Below are positions 1-6,195 of a DNA stretch of 8,253 nt, piece after piece. The first letter of the stretch is position 1. Every line of letters starts with the position of its first letter. A program made the position numbers and the translations under genes. This DNA is from Planctomycetota bacterium (lineage in GTDB: Bacteria; Planctomycetota; UBA1135; GCA-002686595), in NCBI GenBank assembly GCA_004296785.1, contig SCVU01000463.1:1-8253 (forward strand), read 5' to 3'. The notes beneath the pieces are model-generated. The model saw only the letters and a program-made list of their open reading frames with translations, made no database searches and was not told the DNA's origin.

Positions 1-1
1 G

Positions 2-949
2 CCCGTGTGGCGCATGGCGCTCGACGGGAGCGTGCGCGCGTCGTGGCAACCCGTGAGCAGCGAGGGAAGGCAGTTGCAATGCCGGCCCGCGCGCGCGCCG
101 GATGGCACGCTGTGGGGACAGGAGGGCGGCCACTTCTACCGCTTCGATGCGAGCGGTCGAGAGGATCGGCGCCTCGGCGCGCCAACGGATCCCGACCGGC
201 TCGTGCAGCCCGGCGTGCCCTGCATCGACGGATTCGGCCGCGTGCTCGTCGTCGACCAACAGAACGGCTGGCTGCACGCGTTCGGTGCGGAGGCCGAGCG
301 CTTGTTCGTCGGTCGGCCGGATCCCAACGATTTCGAGTTCGTCCTCGGGATCGACGAGATTCGCGCTTCCGCATCGGGCGACGTCTACGTCGAGTCGTTT
401 CAGAAGGGCGTCGTCCACTATCGCGCTGACGGCACGCGCGTCGCGATGGAGGCCGACGATGGCAGCTTTGCGTGGTCAGCCGACGGACAGCGGCGCTGGC
501 GCATGGCGGGCGCGGCGCTCGAGCTCGTCGGCGCGGATGGCGCGGTCGTGCGCCGCGTCGAACGCGACGGCGCCGGCAGGTTCTTCCGCGACCTCGCTGA
601 CGCTGCGGTAGCGCCGAGCGGCCGCATGGCGCTATTCGATTCCGACGGCATCCTCGGCAGCCTCGGCCGCGTCGTCGTGGTCGAGCCCGATGGGAGCGCG
701 AAAGCCACGCATGAAGTTCCAGGCGGCTTCTCGCTCGGCCAGATCGCCACGAGCGGGCGCTGGATCACGGCGTTCCAGTTTGCATCGCGTTGCGCGCTGC
801 TCGACACCGCGAACGGCGAGTGGCGTGCGTTCGATGTGCCGAGCGCGCAAGGAGACAGCTGGGCGTTCGGCTTCTCGAAGGACGGCACCGAGCTGTGGGC
901 GGCGTCCGGCGAAGCGCGGCTGCTGAATCGCTACCGATTGCCAGAGTAG
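2..949 (+). CDS. Beta-propeller-like repeat protein, 5'-truncated
   Basis: The frame is open at the left edge, so the true start lies outside the window; the GTG at 5 is only the first start-like codon. It ends at TAG 947-949. About 314 residues are visible and consist of roughly seven repeats built as [A/S]-x-[D/S]-G-x-x-[W/L/V]... followed by a strand ending in a D/G-rich turn. Examples, counted from the GTG, are APDGTLWG (31-38), DGFGRVLVVD (75-84), SASGDVYVE (122-130), APSGRMALFD (203-212) and SKDGTELWAA (291-300). This is the look of NHL/WD40/SMP-30-like propellers. Such proteins bind ligands or act as scaffolds, and no catalytic residues can be named. No signal peptide can be judged because the N-terminus is missing. 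A single-copy Trp/Gly-rich pattern with plausible hydrophobic alternation separates it from the overlapping Arg-rich shadow frames. The gene points toward the permease but is separated by 86 bp with a hairpin, so an operon is not implied. Confidence 0.75.
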   Translation, partial: PVWRMALDGSVRASWQPVSSEGRQLQCRPARAPDGTLWGQEGGHFYRFDASGREDRRLGAPTDPDRLVQPGVPCIDGFGRVLVVDQQNGWLHAFGAEAERLFVGRPDPNDFEFVLGIDEIRASASGDVYVESFQKGVVHYRADGTRVAMEADDGSFAWSADGQRRWRMAGAALELVGADGAVVRRVERDGAGRFFRDLADAAVAPSGRMALFDSDGILGSLGRVVVVEPDGSAKATHEVPGGFSLGQIATSGRWITAFQFASRCALLDTANGEWRAFDVPSAQGDSWAFGFSKDGTELWAASGEARLLNRYRLPE

Positions 950-976
950 TCGTCGCTCTAGACCGCTGACGCCGCC

Positions 977-1017
977 GCGACCGGTGCTCGACAGTCGCAA
1001 CGAGCCCCGCCGGTCGT
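977..1017 (+). terminator. Nested inverted repeat between propeller gene and permease (candidate terminator or 5' element)
   Basis: The outer arms CGACCGG (978-984) and CCGGTCG (1010-1016) are perfect complements, with a G-T wobble possible just outside. Inside, GCTCG (986-990) pairs with CGAGC (1001-1005) around a 10-nt loop. No T tract follows, so this is not a classic intrinsic terminator. It could end the propeller transcript, or sit as an operator-like structure just upstream of the permease promoter region. Confidence 0.35.
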
Positions 1018-1018
1018 C

Positions 1019-1024
1019 TACGCT
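1019..1024 (+). promoter_or_regulatory. Candidate -10 box (TACGCT) for the first permease
   Basis: TACGCT fits the TAnnnT -10 pattern and ends 11 nt before the permease ATG, implying a very short or absent leader. That would agree with the missing Shine-Dalgarno sequence. No convincing -35 lies at 16-18 bp upstream, so the call is weak. Confidence 0.22.
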
Positions 1025-1035
1025 GCCGCTCCCGC

Positions 1036-2595
1036 ATGAGCCTCTTCCTGCGCAAGACCGGCCTCGAGCCCGTCGACGGCGGACACGGCACCGGACTCAA
1101 GCGCACGCTCGGCGCGCTCGACCTGACCTTCCTCGGCATCGGCGCGATCATCGGCGCGGGGCTCTTCTCGAGCATCAAGGACATGATCGTCGGCACGACC
1201 GCCGCGAGCGGCGTGCAGATGATGGGCGCGGGACCGGCGGTGATGGTCTCGTACGCGCTGACCGCGCTCGCGTGCGGCTTCGCCGCGCTGTGCTACGCCG
1301 AGATCTCGGCGATGGTGCCGAACGCGGGCAGCGCGTACTCGTACTCGTACGCCGCGTTCGGCGAGCTCATCGCGTGGATCATCGGGTGGGACCTGATCAT
1401 CGAGTACGCGATCGGCAACGTGTACGTCGCGCAGAGCTGGGGCGATTACTTCCAGTCGTTCCTGCACGGATTGAACGGCGACTGGACGCTGCCCGCGTGG
1501 CTGACGAAGGACTTCCAGACCGCGACCAAGCTCGTCGGCGACGCGGGCGCGGTGCTCGCGAACGCCGCGAGCTCGATCGGCGAGCGCGGCGCCGCGCAGT
1601 CGACGCTCGACGCGTGGGCGAACGCGCCGCGCATCGGCGAGTGGGTCGTCTCGATCAACCTGCCGGCGGCCGGCATCACGATCGCGCTGACCGTGCTGCT
1701 GTTCCTCGGCATCCGCGAGAGCACGCGCGTCAACGCGGTGATGGTCGTGCTCAAGCTCGGCCTCGTCGCCGCGTTCATCGGCCTCGGCGCGCTGACGATC
1801 TGGCGCCGCGGCGAGACGCACTGGACGCCGTTCGCGCCCAACGGCTTCACCGGGATCTGGCACGGCGCGGCGCTGGGCTTCTTCAGCTACATCGGCTTCG
1901 ACGCGGTCTCGACGGCGGGGGAGGAGTGCAAGAACCCGCAGCGCGACCTGCCGCGCGGGCTGATCGCTTCGCTGCTGATCTGCACGGTGCTGTACGTGCT
2001 GACGGCGGCCGTGCTGACCGGCGTCGTGCCGTACGAATCGATCGTGACGAACGATCCGCTCGCGCAGGCGATGGAGGCGATGGGCTACCGCAACTTCGCG
2101 ACGGTCTTCGCGTTCGGCGCGGTGATCGCGATGACGGCGGTGCTGCTCGTGTTCCAGCTCGGGCAGACGCGGATCTTCATGGTGATGTCGCGCGACGGGC
2201 TGTTGCCGAAGGTGTTCTCGAAGGTGCACCCGCGCTTCCAGACGCCGCACATCTCGACGTGGGTCACGGGGCTCGTCGTCGCGCTCGCGTGCTCGGTGCT
2301 GACTCCCGGGCAGGCGATCGGGATGTGCAACATCGGGACGCTCTTCGCGTTCGCGCTCGTCGCGCTCGGTGTGATCGTGCTGCGGATCCGCGAGCCCGAT
2401 CGGCCGCGGCCGTTCAAGGTGCCGCTGTATCCGGTCACGCCGATCCTCGCGATCCTCGCGTGCCTCGCGCTGATCCTCGGGCTCGAGCGGTCGAACTACC
2501 TGCGCCTCGTGCTGTGGCTCGCGGCGGGGCTGCTCGTGTACGCCGCGTACGGGTATCGCAACAGCGTGCTGCGGCGGAACTCTCGCGGGGGCTAG
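1036..2595 (+). CDS. APC superfamily amino acid permease, CAT (cationic amino acid transporter-like) family, first copy
   Basis: This 519-residue inner-membrane protein is predicted to import amino acids by secondary transport. The N-terminus MSLFLRKTGLEPVD followed by LKRTLGALDL is the usual start of bacterial CAT-family permeases and supports ATG 1036 despite the lack of an SD sequence. TM1 carries GIGAIIGAGLF (34-44), the unwound Gly motif that binds substrate in the LeuT fold. Other family marks are CYAE (86-89), AWIIGWDLIIEYAIGN (113-128), YIGFDAVSTAGEECKNPQRD (285-304), SRDGLLPK (385-392), CNIGTLFAF (431-439) and RPRPFKVP (456-463). About 12 hydrophobic segments are present. Compared with the second permease at 3660-5153, it has about 10 extra residues right after TM1 (SSIKDMIVGTTAASGVQMMG) and a longer Ala-rich TM3-TM4 loop (about 131-206). 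This layout resembles a CAT subgroup known to me from other bacteria. Substrate is not readable; Arg, Lys, ornithine or neutral amino acids are all possible. The TSUP gene follows 103 bp downstream. Confidence 0.95.
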   Translation: MSLFLRKTGLEPVDGGHGTGLKRTLGALDLTFLGIGAIIGAGLFSSIKDMIVGTTAASGVQMMGAGPAVMVSYALTALACGFAALCYAEISAMVPNAGSAYSYSYAAFGELIAWIIGWDLIIEYAIGNVYVAQSWGDYFQSFLHGLNGDWTLPAWLTKDFQTATKLVGDAGAVLANAASSIGERGAAQSTLDAWANAPRIGEWVVSINLPAAGITIALTVLLFLGIRESTRVNAVMVVLKLGLVAAFIGLGALTIWRRGETHWTPFAPNGFTGIWHGAALGFFSYIGFDAVSTAGEECKNPQRDLPRGLIASLLICTVLYVLTAAVLTGVVPYESIVTNDPLAQAMEAMGYRNFATVFAFGAVIAMTAVLLVFQLGQTRIFMVMSRDGLLPKVFSKVHPRFQTPHISTWVTGLVVALACSVLTPGQAIGMCNIGTLFAFALVALGVIVLRIREPDRPRPFKVPLYPVTPILAILACLALILGLERSNYLRLVLWLAAGLLVYAAYGYRNSVLRRNSRGG

Positions 2596-2599
2596 TCGC

Positions 2600-2628
2600 T
2601 TGTCCGCGTATCCGCGCCGCCGTAGGGT
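2600..2628 (+). promoter_or_regulatory. Candidate sigma70-type promoter upstream of the TSUP gene
   Basis: TTGTCC (2600-2605), a 17-bp spacer and TAGGGT (2623-2628) form a good -35/-10 pair with optimal spacing, placed directly after the stop of the first permease. The expected transcription start would be near 2634-2636, coinciding with an ATG at 2636. It suggests that the TSUP gene, and probably the second permease behind it, can be expressed independently of the first permease. Confidence 0.45.
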
Positions 2629-2635
2629 AAGCGCG

Positions 2636-2686
2636 ATGCTCGTCCCGCTCCGCGCTCGCCGCGCCCGGTTCCTGGCCAAGGTCTAG
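2636..2686 (+). CDS. Possible 16-codon leader ORF, Arg-rich
   Basis: An ATG lies 7 nt after the candidate -10 box, where a leaderless transcript would begin. The reading frame encodes MLVPLRARRARFLAKV and stops at TAG 2684-2686. It has four Arg codons in positions 6-11 and one Lys. The stop codon overlaps the AGGA (2685-2688) that would serve as SD for the TSUP start at 2699, so ribosomes terminating here would sit on that site. A short Arg-rich ORF arises easily by chance at this G+C content, so this is offered as a candidate leader peptide only. Confidence 0.2.
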   Translation: MLVPLRARRARFLAKV

Positions 2687-2698
2687 GACGCTCGCGCG

Positions 2699-3610
2699 AT
2701 GCCCGAATCAGCACCGATGGACGGCGCGGCGTTCGATTCGAAGACGGTCCTGCTCGTGCTGCTCGGCGTCGTCGGCGCCGCGTTCACGGTGTTCTGGATC
2801 GCGATGCTCGCGCGCGCGCGCAAGCGCGGCGAGCGCATCGCTCCGAGCCCGTACGAGCTCGTGGTCGGCGCGATCACGGACTTCTTCGACACGCTCGGCA
2901 TCGGCTCGTTCGCGACGACGACCGCGCTGTACCGCTTCCGCGGCACGATCGACGATCGGTTGCTGCCGGGCACGCTGAACGTCGGGCACACGCTGCCGAC
3001 GATCGCGCAGGCGTTCATCTACACGACGATCATCAAGGTCGAGATGGCGACGCTGTGGTCGATGATCGCCGCCGCGGTGGCCGGAGCGCTGCTCGGCGCG
3101 CCGATCGTCGCGCGCTGGCCGCGCCGGAACATCCAGCTCGGGCTCGGCTGCGCGCTGCTCGTGCTGTGCGCCGTGCTCGTGTACCGACTGCTGTGGAACG
3201 AGCCGACGACGGGCACGATCGGCCTGTCGGGCGGCATGTTCGCGCTCGGCGTCGTCGGCAACTTCGTGCTCGGTGCGCTGATGACGATCGGCGTCGGGCT
3301 GTACGGGCCGTGCCTCGTGATGGTCTCGATGCTCGGCATGAATCCGCAGACGGGCTTCCCGATCATGATGGGCTCGTGCGCGTTCCTGATGCCGTCGGCG
3401 AGCGTGTCGTTCATCCGCCAGCAGAGCTACTCGCCGCGCGCGGCGCTCGGGCTCACGCTCGCGGGCGTTCCCGCGGTGTTCGTCGCCGCGCACTGGTTCG
3501 AGAGCCTCGATCTCGTGCGCGTCAAGTGGATCGTCGCGGTCGTCGTGCTGTACACCGCGGTCACGCTGCTCGTCGCAGCGCGACGCGAGAGCAAGAAACC
3601 TGCGGCGTGA
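2699..3610 (+). CDS. TSUP family (sulfite exporter TauE/SafE-like) membrane permease
   Basis: This 303-residue protein fits the usual length of the TauE/SafE/TSUP family, whose members move small anions such as sulfite, sulfoacetate, taurine-derived or other organic acids across the inner membrane. About eight hydrophobic segments form two repeated halves. The first half carries VVGAITDFFDTLGIGSFATT (55-74), a strong family signature. The second half opens with LSGGMFALGVVGNFVLGAL (176-194) and GVGLYGPCLVMVSMLGMNP (198-216). The cytoplasmic turn ARARKRGERI (38-47) is basic, as expected for inside-positive topology. ATG 2699 is favoured because AGGA at 2685-2688 lies 10 nt upstream; Met7 is the nearest alternative. 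The gene lies between two amino acid permeases, and the second starts 49 bp after its stop with no visible promoter, suggesting co-transcription. Substrate cannot be told from sequence, and a link to sulfur amino acid catabolism is conjecture. Confidence 0.9.
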   Translation: MPESAPMDGAAFDSKTVLLVLLGVVGAAFTVFWIAMLARARKRGERIAPSPYELVVGAITDFFDTLGIGSFATTTALYRFRGTIDDRLLPGTLNVGHTLPTIAQAFIYTTIIKVEMATLWSMIAAAVAGALLGAPIVARWPRRNIQLGLGCALLVLCAVLVYRLLWNEPTTGTIGLSGGMFALGVVGNFVLGALMTIGVGLYGPCLVMVSMLGMNPQTGFPIMMGSCAFLMPSASVSFIRQQSYSPRAALGLTLAGVPAVFVAAHWFESLDLVRVKWIVAVVVLYTAVTLLVAARRESKKPAA

Positions 3611-3659
3611 GCCGATCCCTGCGGCCCCGTTCCTTTCTTTCCGTGTTCCAACCCCAACC

Positions 3660-5153
3660 ATGAGTCAACTCTTCGCGAAGAAGCCGCTGAAACTGCTGCT
3701 CGAGGAAATGCAGTCGGAGAACCGGCTGCGCCGCGTGCTCGGTCCCGTGCAGCTCACGGCCCTCGGCGTCGGTGCGATCATCGGCGCCGGCATCTTCGTC
3801 GTAACCGGTGTCGCCGCACACGACGTCGCGGGGCCGGCGCTGATGCTGTCGTACTGCGTCGCCGGCGTCGCGTGCATCTTCGCAGCACTGTGCTACGCGG
3901 AGTTCGCTTCGATGGTGCCGGTCGCCGGATCCGCGTACACGTACGCGTACGCGACGCTCGGCGAGCTGTTCGCGTGGATCATCGGCTGGGACCTCGTGCT
4001 CGAGTACGCGGTCGGCTCGGCCACCGTCGCGAACGGCTGGTCGTCGTACTTCCAGGAGGTCCTCGCGAAGTTCAACCTCCACTTCCCGGCCTCCCTGGCG
4101 GGGCCTCCGATCGGATTCGACGCGACGGGACACGTGATCAGCACCGGCGCGCTGATCAACTTGCCCGCCGTGCTGATCGTGTGCCTGGTGACGGCGGTGC
4201 TCGTGAAGGGCATCCAGGAGAGCGCGGGCTTCAACAGCGCGATGGTCGCGCTCAAGGTCGGCGTCGTGCTCTTCGTCATCATCGCCGGCGCCTTCTACGT
4301 CAACCCGGACAACTGGAAGCCGTTCGCACCGTACGGAATGTCGGGACTCACGATCCTCGGCCACAGCATCGGAGGTCAGGTCGGAGCCAACGGCCAACCG
4401 GTAGGCATGCTCGCGGGTGCAGGGATCATCTTCTTCGCGTACATCGGTTTCGACTCGGTGTCGACGCACGCAGAGGAGGCCAAGCGTCCCAATCGCGACG
4501 TACCGATCGCGATCGTCGCCTCGCTGCTGCTCTGCACGGTGCTGTACATCGCGGTCGTCGCGGTGCTGACCGGCATGGTGCCGTACAACCAGATCGACGT
4601 CGGCGCGCCGGTCTCCGCCGCGTTCAAGGCGGTGGGCATGCACAACGCCGAGTTCCTGATCGCGGCCGCGGGCGTGGCCGGCATCACCTCGGTGCTGCTC
4701 GTGATGATGCTCAGCGGTCCGCGCGTGTTCCTCGCGATGGCCCGCGACGGGCTCGTGCCGCAGAGCTTCTTCGGCGCCGTGCATCCGCGCTTCCGCACGC
4801 CGTGGAAGACGACCATCCTGATCGGGGTGTTCGTCGCGGCGATGGCGGGCTTCCTGCCGATCAACATCCTCAGCAACCTCTGCAACATCGGGACGCTGCT
4901 CGCATTCGTCATCGTCTGCGCGGCGGTGCTGATCATGCGCCGCACGAATCCCGACGCCGAGCGGCCGTTCCGCTGCCCGCTCGTCCCGCTGTTCCCGATC
5001 CTCGGGATCCTGAGCTGCCTGCTGCTGATGTTCTCGCTGCCGCACGAGAACTGGTGGCGGCTCGGCGCGTGGCTCGGCCTCGGTCTGCTGATCTACTTCG
5101 CGTACGGCTGGCGCCACAGCCGCCTTGCGAACAAGGGCGGCAGCGGAGGCTAG
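3660..5153 (+). CDS. APC superfamily amino acid permease, CAT (cationic amino acid transporter-like) family, second copy
   Basis: This 497-residue protein has about 12 membrane segments and is predicted to be an inner-membrane amino acid importer. The start MSQLFAKKPLKLLLEEMQSE is typical for bacterial CAT permeases, which confirms ATG 3660 although the leader (3631-3659) is pyrimidine-rich with no SD sequence. TM1 has GVGAIIGAGIFVVTG (36-50), the canonical form of the substrate-binding Gly motif. Also visible are CYAEFASMVPVAGSAYTYAY (78-97), AWIIGWDLVLEYAVGS (105-120), YIGFDSVSTHAEEAKRPNRD (261-280), ARDGLVPQ (361-368), CNIGTLLAF (408-416) and ERPFRCPLVP (434-443). The canonical TM1 end and shorter TM3-TM4 loop set it apart from the first permease, so the pair is an old divergence rather than a recent tandem duplication. 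It is probably co-transcribed with the TSUP gene. A strong hairpin follows the stop codon. Substrate is undetermined. Confidence 0.95.
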   Translation: MSQLFAKKPLKLLLEEMQSENRLRRVLGPVQLTALGVGAIIGAGIFVVTGVAAHDVAGPALMLSYCVAGVACIFAALCYAEFASMVPVAGSAYTYAYATLGELFAWIIGWDLVLEYAVGSATVANGWSSYFQEVLAKFNLHFPASLAGPPIGFDATGHVISTGALINLPAVLIVCLVTAVLVKGIQESAGFNSAMVALKVGVVLFVIIAGAFYVNPDNWKPFAPYGMSGLTILGHSIGGQVGANGQPVGMLAGAGIIFFAYIGFDSVSTHAEEAKRPNRDVPIAIVASLLLCTVLYIAVVAVLTGMVPYNQIDVGAPVSAAFKAVGMHNAEFLIAAAGVAGITSVLLVMMLSGPRVFLAMARDGLVPQSFFGAVHPRFRTPWKTTILIGVFVAAMAGFLPINILSNLCNIGTLLAFVIVCAAVLIMRRTNPDAERPFRCPLVPLFPILGILSCLLLMFSLPHENWWRLGAWLGLGLLIYFAYGWRHSRLANKGGSGG

Positions 5154-5164
5154 CGTGAAGCGGC

Positions 5165-5191
5165 GGGGAGCCGGCGCCGCCGCCGGCCCCC
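5165..5191 (+). terminator. Candidate terminator hairpin after the second permease
   Basis: GCCGGCG (5170-5176), loop CCGC and CGCCGGC (5181-5187) form a perfect 7-bp all-G+C stem. GGGG (5165-5168) can extend it by pairing with CCCC (5188-5191) across a bulged A. It begins 12 nt after the permease stop. There is no T tract behind it, so it is a structure-only terminator candidate. Confidence 0.4.
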
Positions 5192-5214
5192 TCCCCAAGA
5201 CGAGGCGGCGCGCG

Positions 5215-5220
5215 TATTCT
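5215..5220 (+). promoter_or_regulatory. Candidate -10 box (TATTCT) for the copper protein gene
   Basis: TATTCT is the most A+T-rich hexamer in this gap and fits a -10 element. It would give a leader of about 70 nt containing the hairpin at 5229-5256. No clear -35 is found 16-18 bp upstream. Confidence 0.25.
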
Positions 5221-5228
5221 CGGGTTTC

Positions 5229-5256
5229 GAGCGAGGCGGCTCGCGCCGCCTCGCTT
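5229..5256 (+). repeat. Long perfect inverted repeat in the copper protein 5' region
   Basis: GCGAGGCGGC (5231-5240) pairs with GCCGCCTCGC (5245-5254 with the closing C-G) around the tetraloop 5241-5244. An A-T pair and a G-T wobble extend the stem outward to about 12 bp. It is the strongest hairpin in the gap and lies 40 nt before the cupredoxin ATG. It may be a second terminator for the upstream permease or a 5'-leader structure acting on the copper protein mRNA. Confidence 0.5.
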
Positions 5257-5295
5257 CGTCTCCGGCAAGTCCTCACCCCGCACTCCGCGCCCACC

Positions 5296-6093
5296 ATGCG
5301 ATTCACCAAGCTCCTCGCCACCCTCCTCGCCGCGACCTGCGCCGGTCTCGCCCACGCGGCCACGCACAACGTGACCGCCGTCGGCAACACGTACTCGCCG
5401 AAGAACCTGCAGATCGTCGTCGGCGACACCGTCAACTGGAGCTGGGGCGGCTTCCACAACGTGACGAGCGGGATCGGCGGCGCGCCGGACGGCATCTTCA
5501 CCTCGGGCTCGCCGGTGTTCGGCGGCTCGCTGTCGATCACCTTCGATCAGGCGTTCATCGACGCCAATCCGGTCCCCGGCAACATCTACAACTACTTCTG
5601 CGACACGCACGTGTCGTTCGGCATGGAGGGCCTGATCCGCGTCAACATGCCGCCGCAGGGCCCGACGCCGTACGGCTGCGGGATCAACCCGGCCGGCTCG
5701 CTCGCGCTCGGCTCGGGCGCGCTGAAGATCGGCACGACGCCGGTGTTCCAGGTCACGAATCCGCTCGGCTCGATGGCCCCGGGCTCGCTGTGCTTCCTCG
5801 CGATCTCGGCCGGCTCCGCGCCGGGCTTCCCGTGCGGGATCCCGCTGCCTGGCTTCGGCATGAGCGCGCCGGGCGCGGCGGGCGAACTGCTGCTCAACAT
5901 CTCTCCGGGCATCCTGCTGCCGACGCTCGGTCCGGTGCTGTGGAGCGGCGCGCCGGCGAACATCAACGTCGTGATCCCGAGCTCACCGCCGATCCTCGGC
6001 CTGCAGGTGTTCCTGCAGGGAGCGATGTACAACGTCGGCACCGCGCATCTCGGGCTGACGAACGCGCTGCAGGGCAAGATCGGCAACCTGTAG
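5296..6093 (+). CDS. Secreted type I copper (plastocyanin-like) protein with planctomycete C-terminal module
   Basis: The 265-residue product starts with MRFTKLLATLLAATCAGLAHA, a Sec signal peptide with likely cleavage after Ala21 (AHA|ATH), so it acts outside the inner membrane. This fixes ATG 5296; upstream in-frame ATGs lie inside the permease gene. Residues 23-117 form a cupredoxin fold: YSPKNLQIVVGDTVNWSW (33-50), then His54 in GGFHNVTSG, and the loop YFCDTHVSFGMEGLIRV (100-116) with Cys102, His105 and Met110. His54, Cys102, His105 and Met110 are the four expected ligands of a blue copper site, so electron transfer or copper binding is likely. Residues about 126-265 are a separate module (YGCGINPAGSL, NPLG, PGFPCGIPLPGFGM, a GLT near the end) that I recall from many exported planctomycete proteins; its role is unknown. 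Cys128 and Cys180 could form a disulfide. No SD precedes the ATG; the leader ends CCCACC. Redox partner is not evident from the neighbours. Confidence 0.9.
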   Translation: MRFTKLLATLLAATCAGLAHAATHNVTAVGNTYSPKNLQIVVGDTVNWSWGGFHNVTSGIGGAPDGIFTSGSPVFGGSLSITFDQAFIDANPVPGNIYNYFCDTHVSFGMEGLIRVNMPPQGPTPYGCGINPAGSLALGSGALKIGTTPVFQVTNPLGSMAPGSLCFLAISAGSAPGFPCGIPLPGFGMSAPGAAGELLLNISPGILLPTLGPVLWSGAPANINVVIPSSPPILGLQVFLQGAMYNVGTAHLGLTNALQGKIGNL

Positions 6094-6096
6094 CCG

Positions 6097-6120
6097 CGCG
6101 GCGCGCCGCGGGGCGCCGCG
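6097..6120. terminator. Candidate hairpin terminator between convergent genes
   Basis: CGCGGCGC (6097-6104) pairs with GCGCCGCG (6113-6120) around an 8-nt loop, starting 4 nt after the copper protein stop codon. It is symmetric and could act on both convergent transcripts. There is no T tract on either strand. Confidence 0.4.
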
Positions 6121-6132
6121 AGCGCCGCGGGC

Positions 6133-6151
6133 GGATCGGCGAGGATCGGCG
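6133..6151. repeat. Short tandem direct repeat, 9 bp with 10-bp period
   Basis: GGATCGGCG occurs at 6133-6141 and again at 6143-6151, in the non-coding gap between the two convergent genes. Confidence 0.6.
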
Positions 6152-6152
6152 C

Positions 6153-6191
6153 GCTCCGCTCGCGCCGCGGGTTGGCTCCGCTCGCGCCGCG
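6153..6191. repeat. 17-bp perfect direct repeat, 22-bp period
   Basis: GCTCCGCTCGCGCCGCG occurs at 6153-6169 and again, identical, at 6175-6191, separated by GGTTG. It fills the rest of the convergent gap up to the stop codon of the minus-strand propeller gene. A local duplication or a decaying intergenic repeat element is likely; no function is visible. Confidence 0.7.
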
Positions 6192-6195
6192 CGCG

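Noticed and set aside
1018..2679. 553-codon minus-strand frame and 548-codon plus-strand frame (984-2630) over the first permease
   Set aside because: Both are low-complexity Arg-rich translations that overlap a permease with full family motifs.
1036..5153. Recent tandem duplication of the permease gene
   Set aside because: The two proteins differ by insertions after TM1 and in the TM3-TM4 loop and by many substitutions, so they are old paralogues or were acquired separately.
5125..5295. N-terminal extension of the copper protein from an ATG at 5125
   Set aside because: It would start inside the second permease gene and put a basic stretch before a textbook signal peptide; ATG 5296 is the natural start.
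5330..5345. Lipobox at Cys15 of the copper protein signal peptide
   Set aside because: The residues before Cys (LAAT) do not fit the lipobox, and an AHA|ATH signal peptidase I site lies just after it.
3561..5540. 659-codon open frame on the minus strand across the TSUP end, second permease and copper protein start
   Set aside because: It is Arg/Asp/His-rich with no hydrophobic core and lies antisense to two clear membrane/secreted protein genes. It is the usual G+C-driven antisense open frame.
6153..6191. CRISPR-like array
   Set aside because: Only two copies with a 5-bp separation, far too short for spacers, and no cas genes are present.
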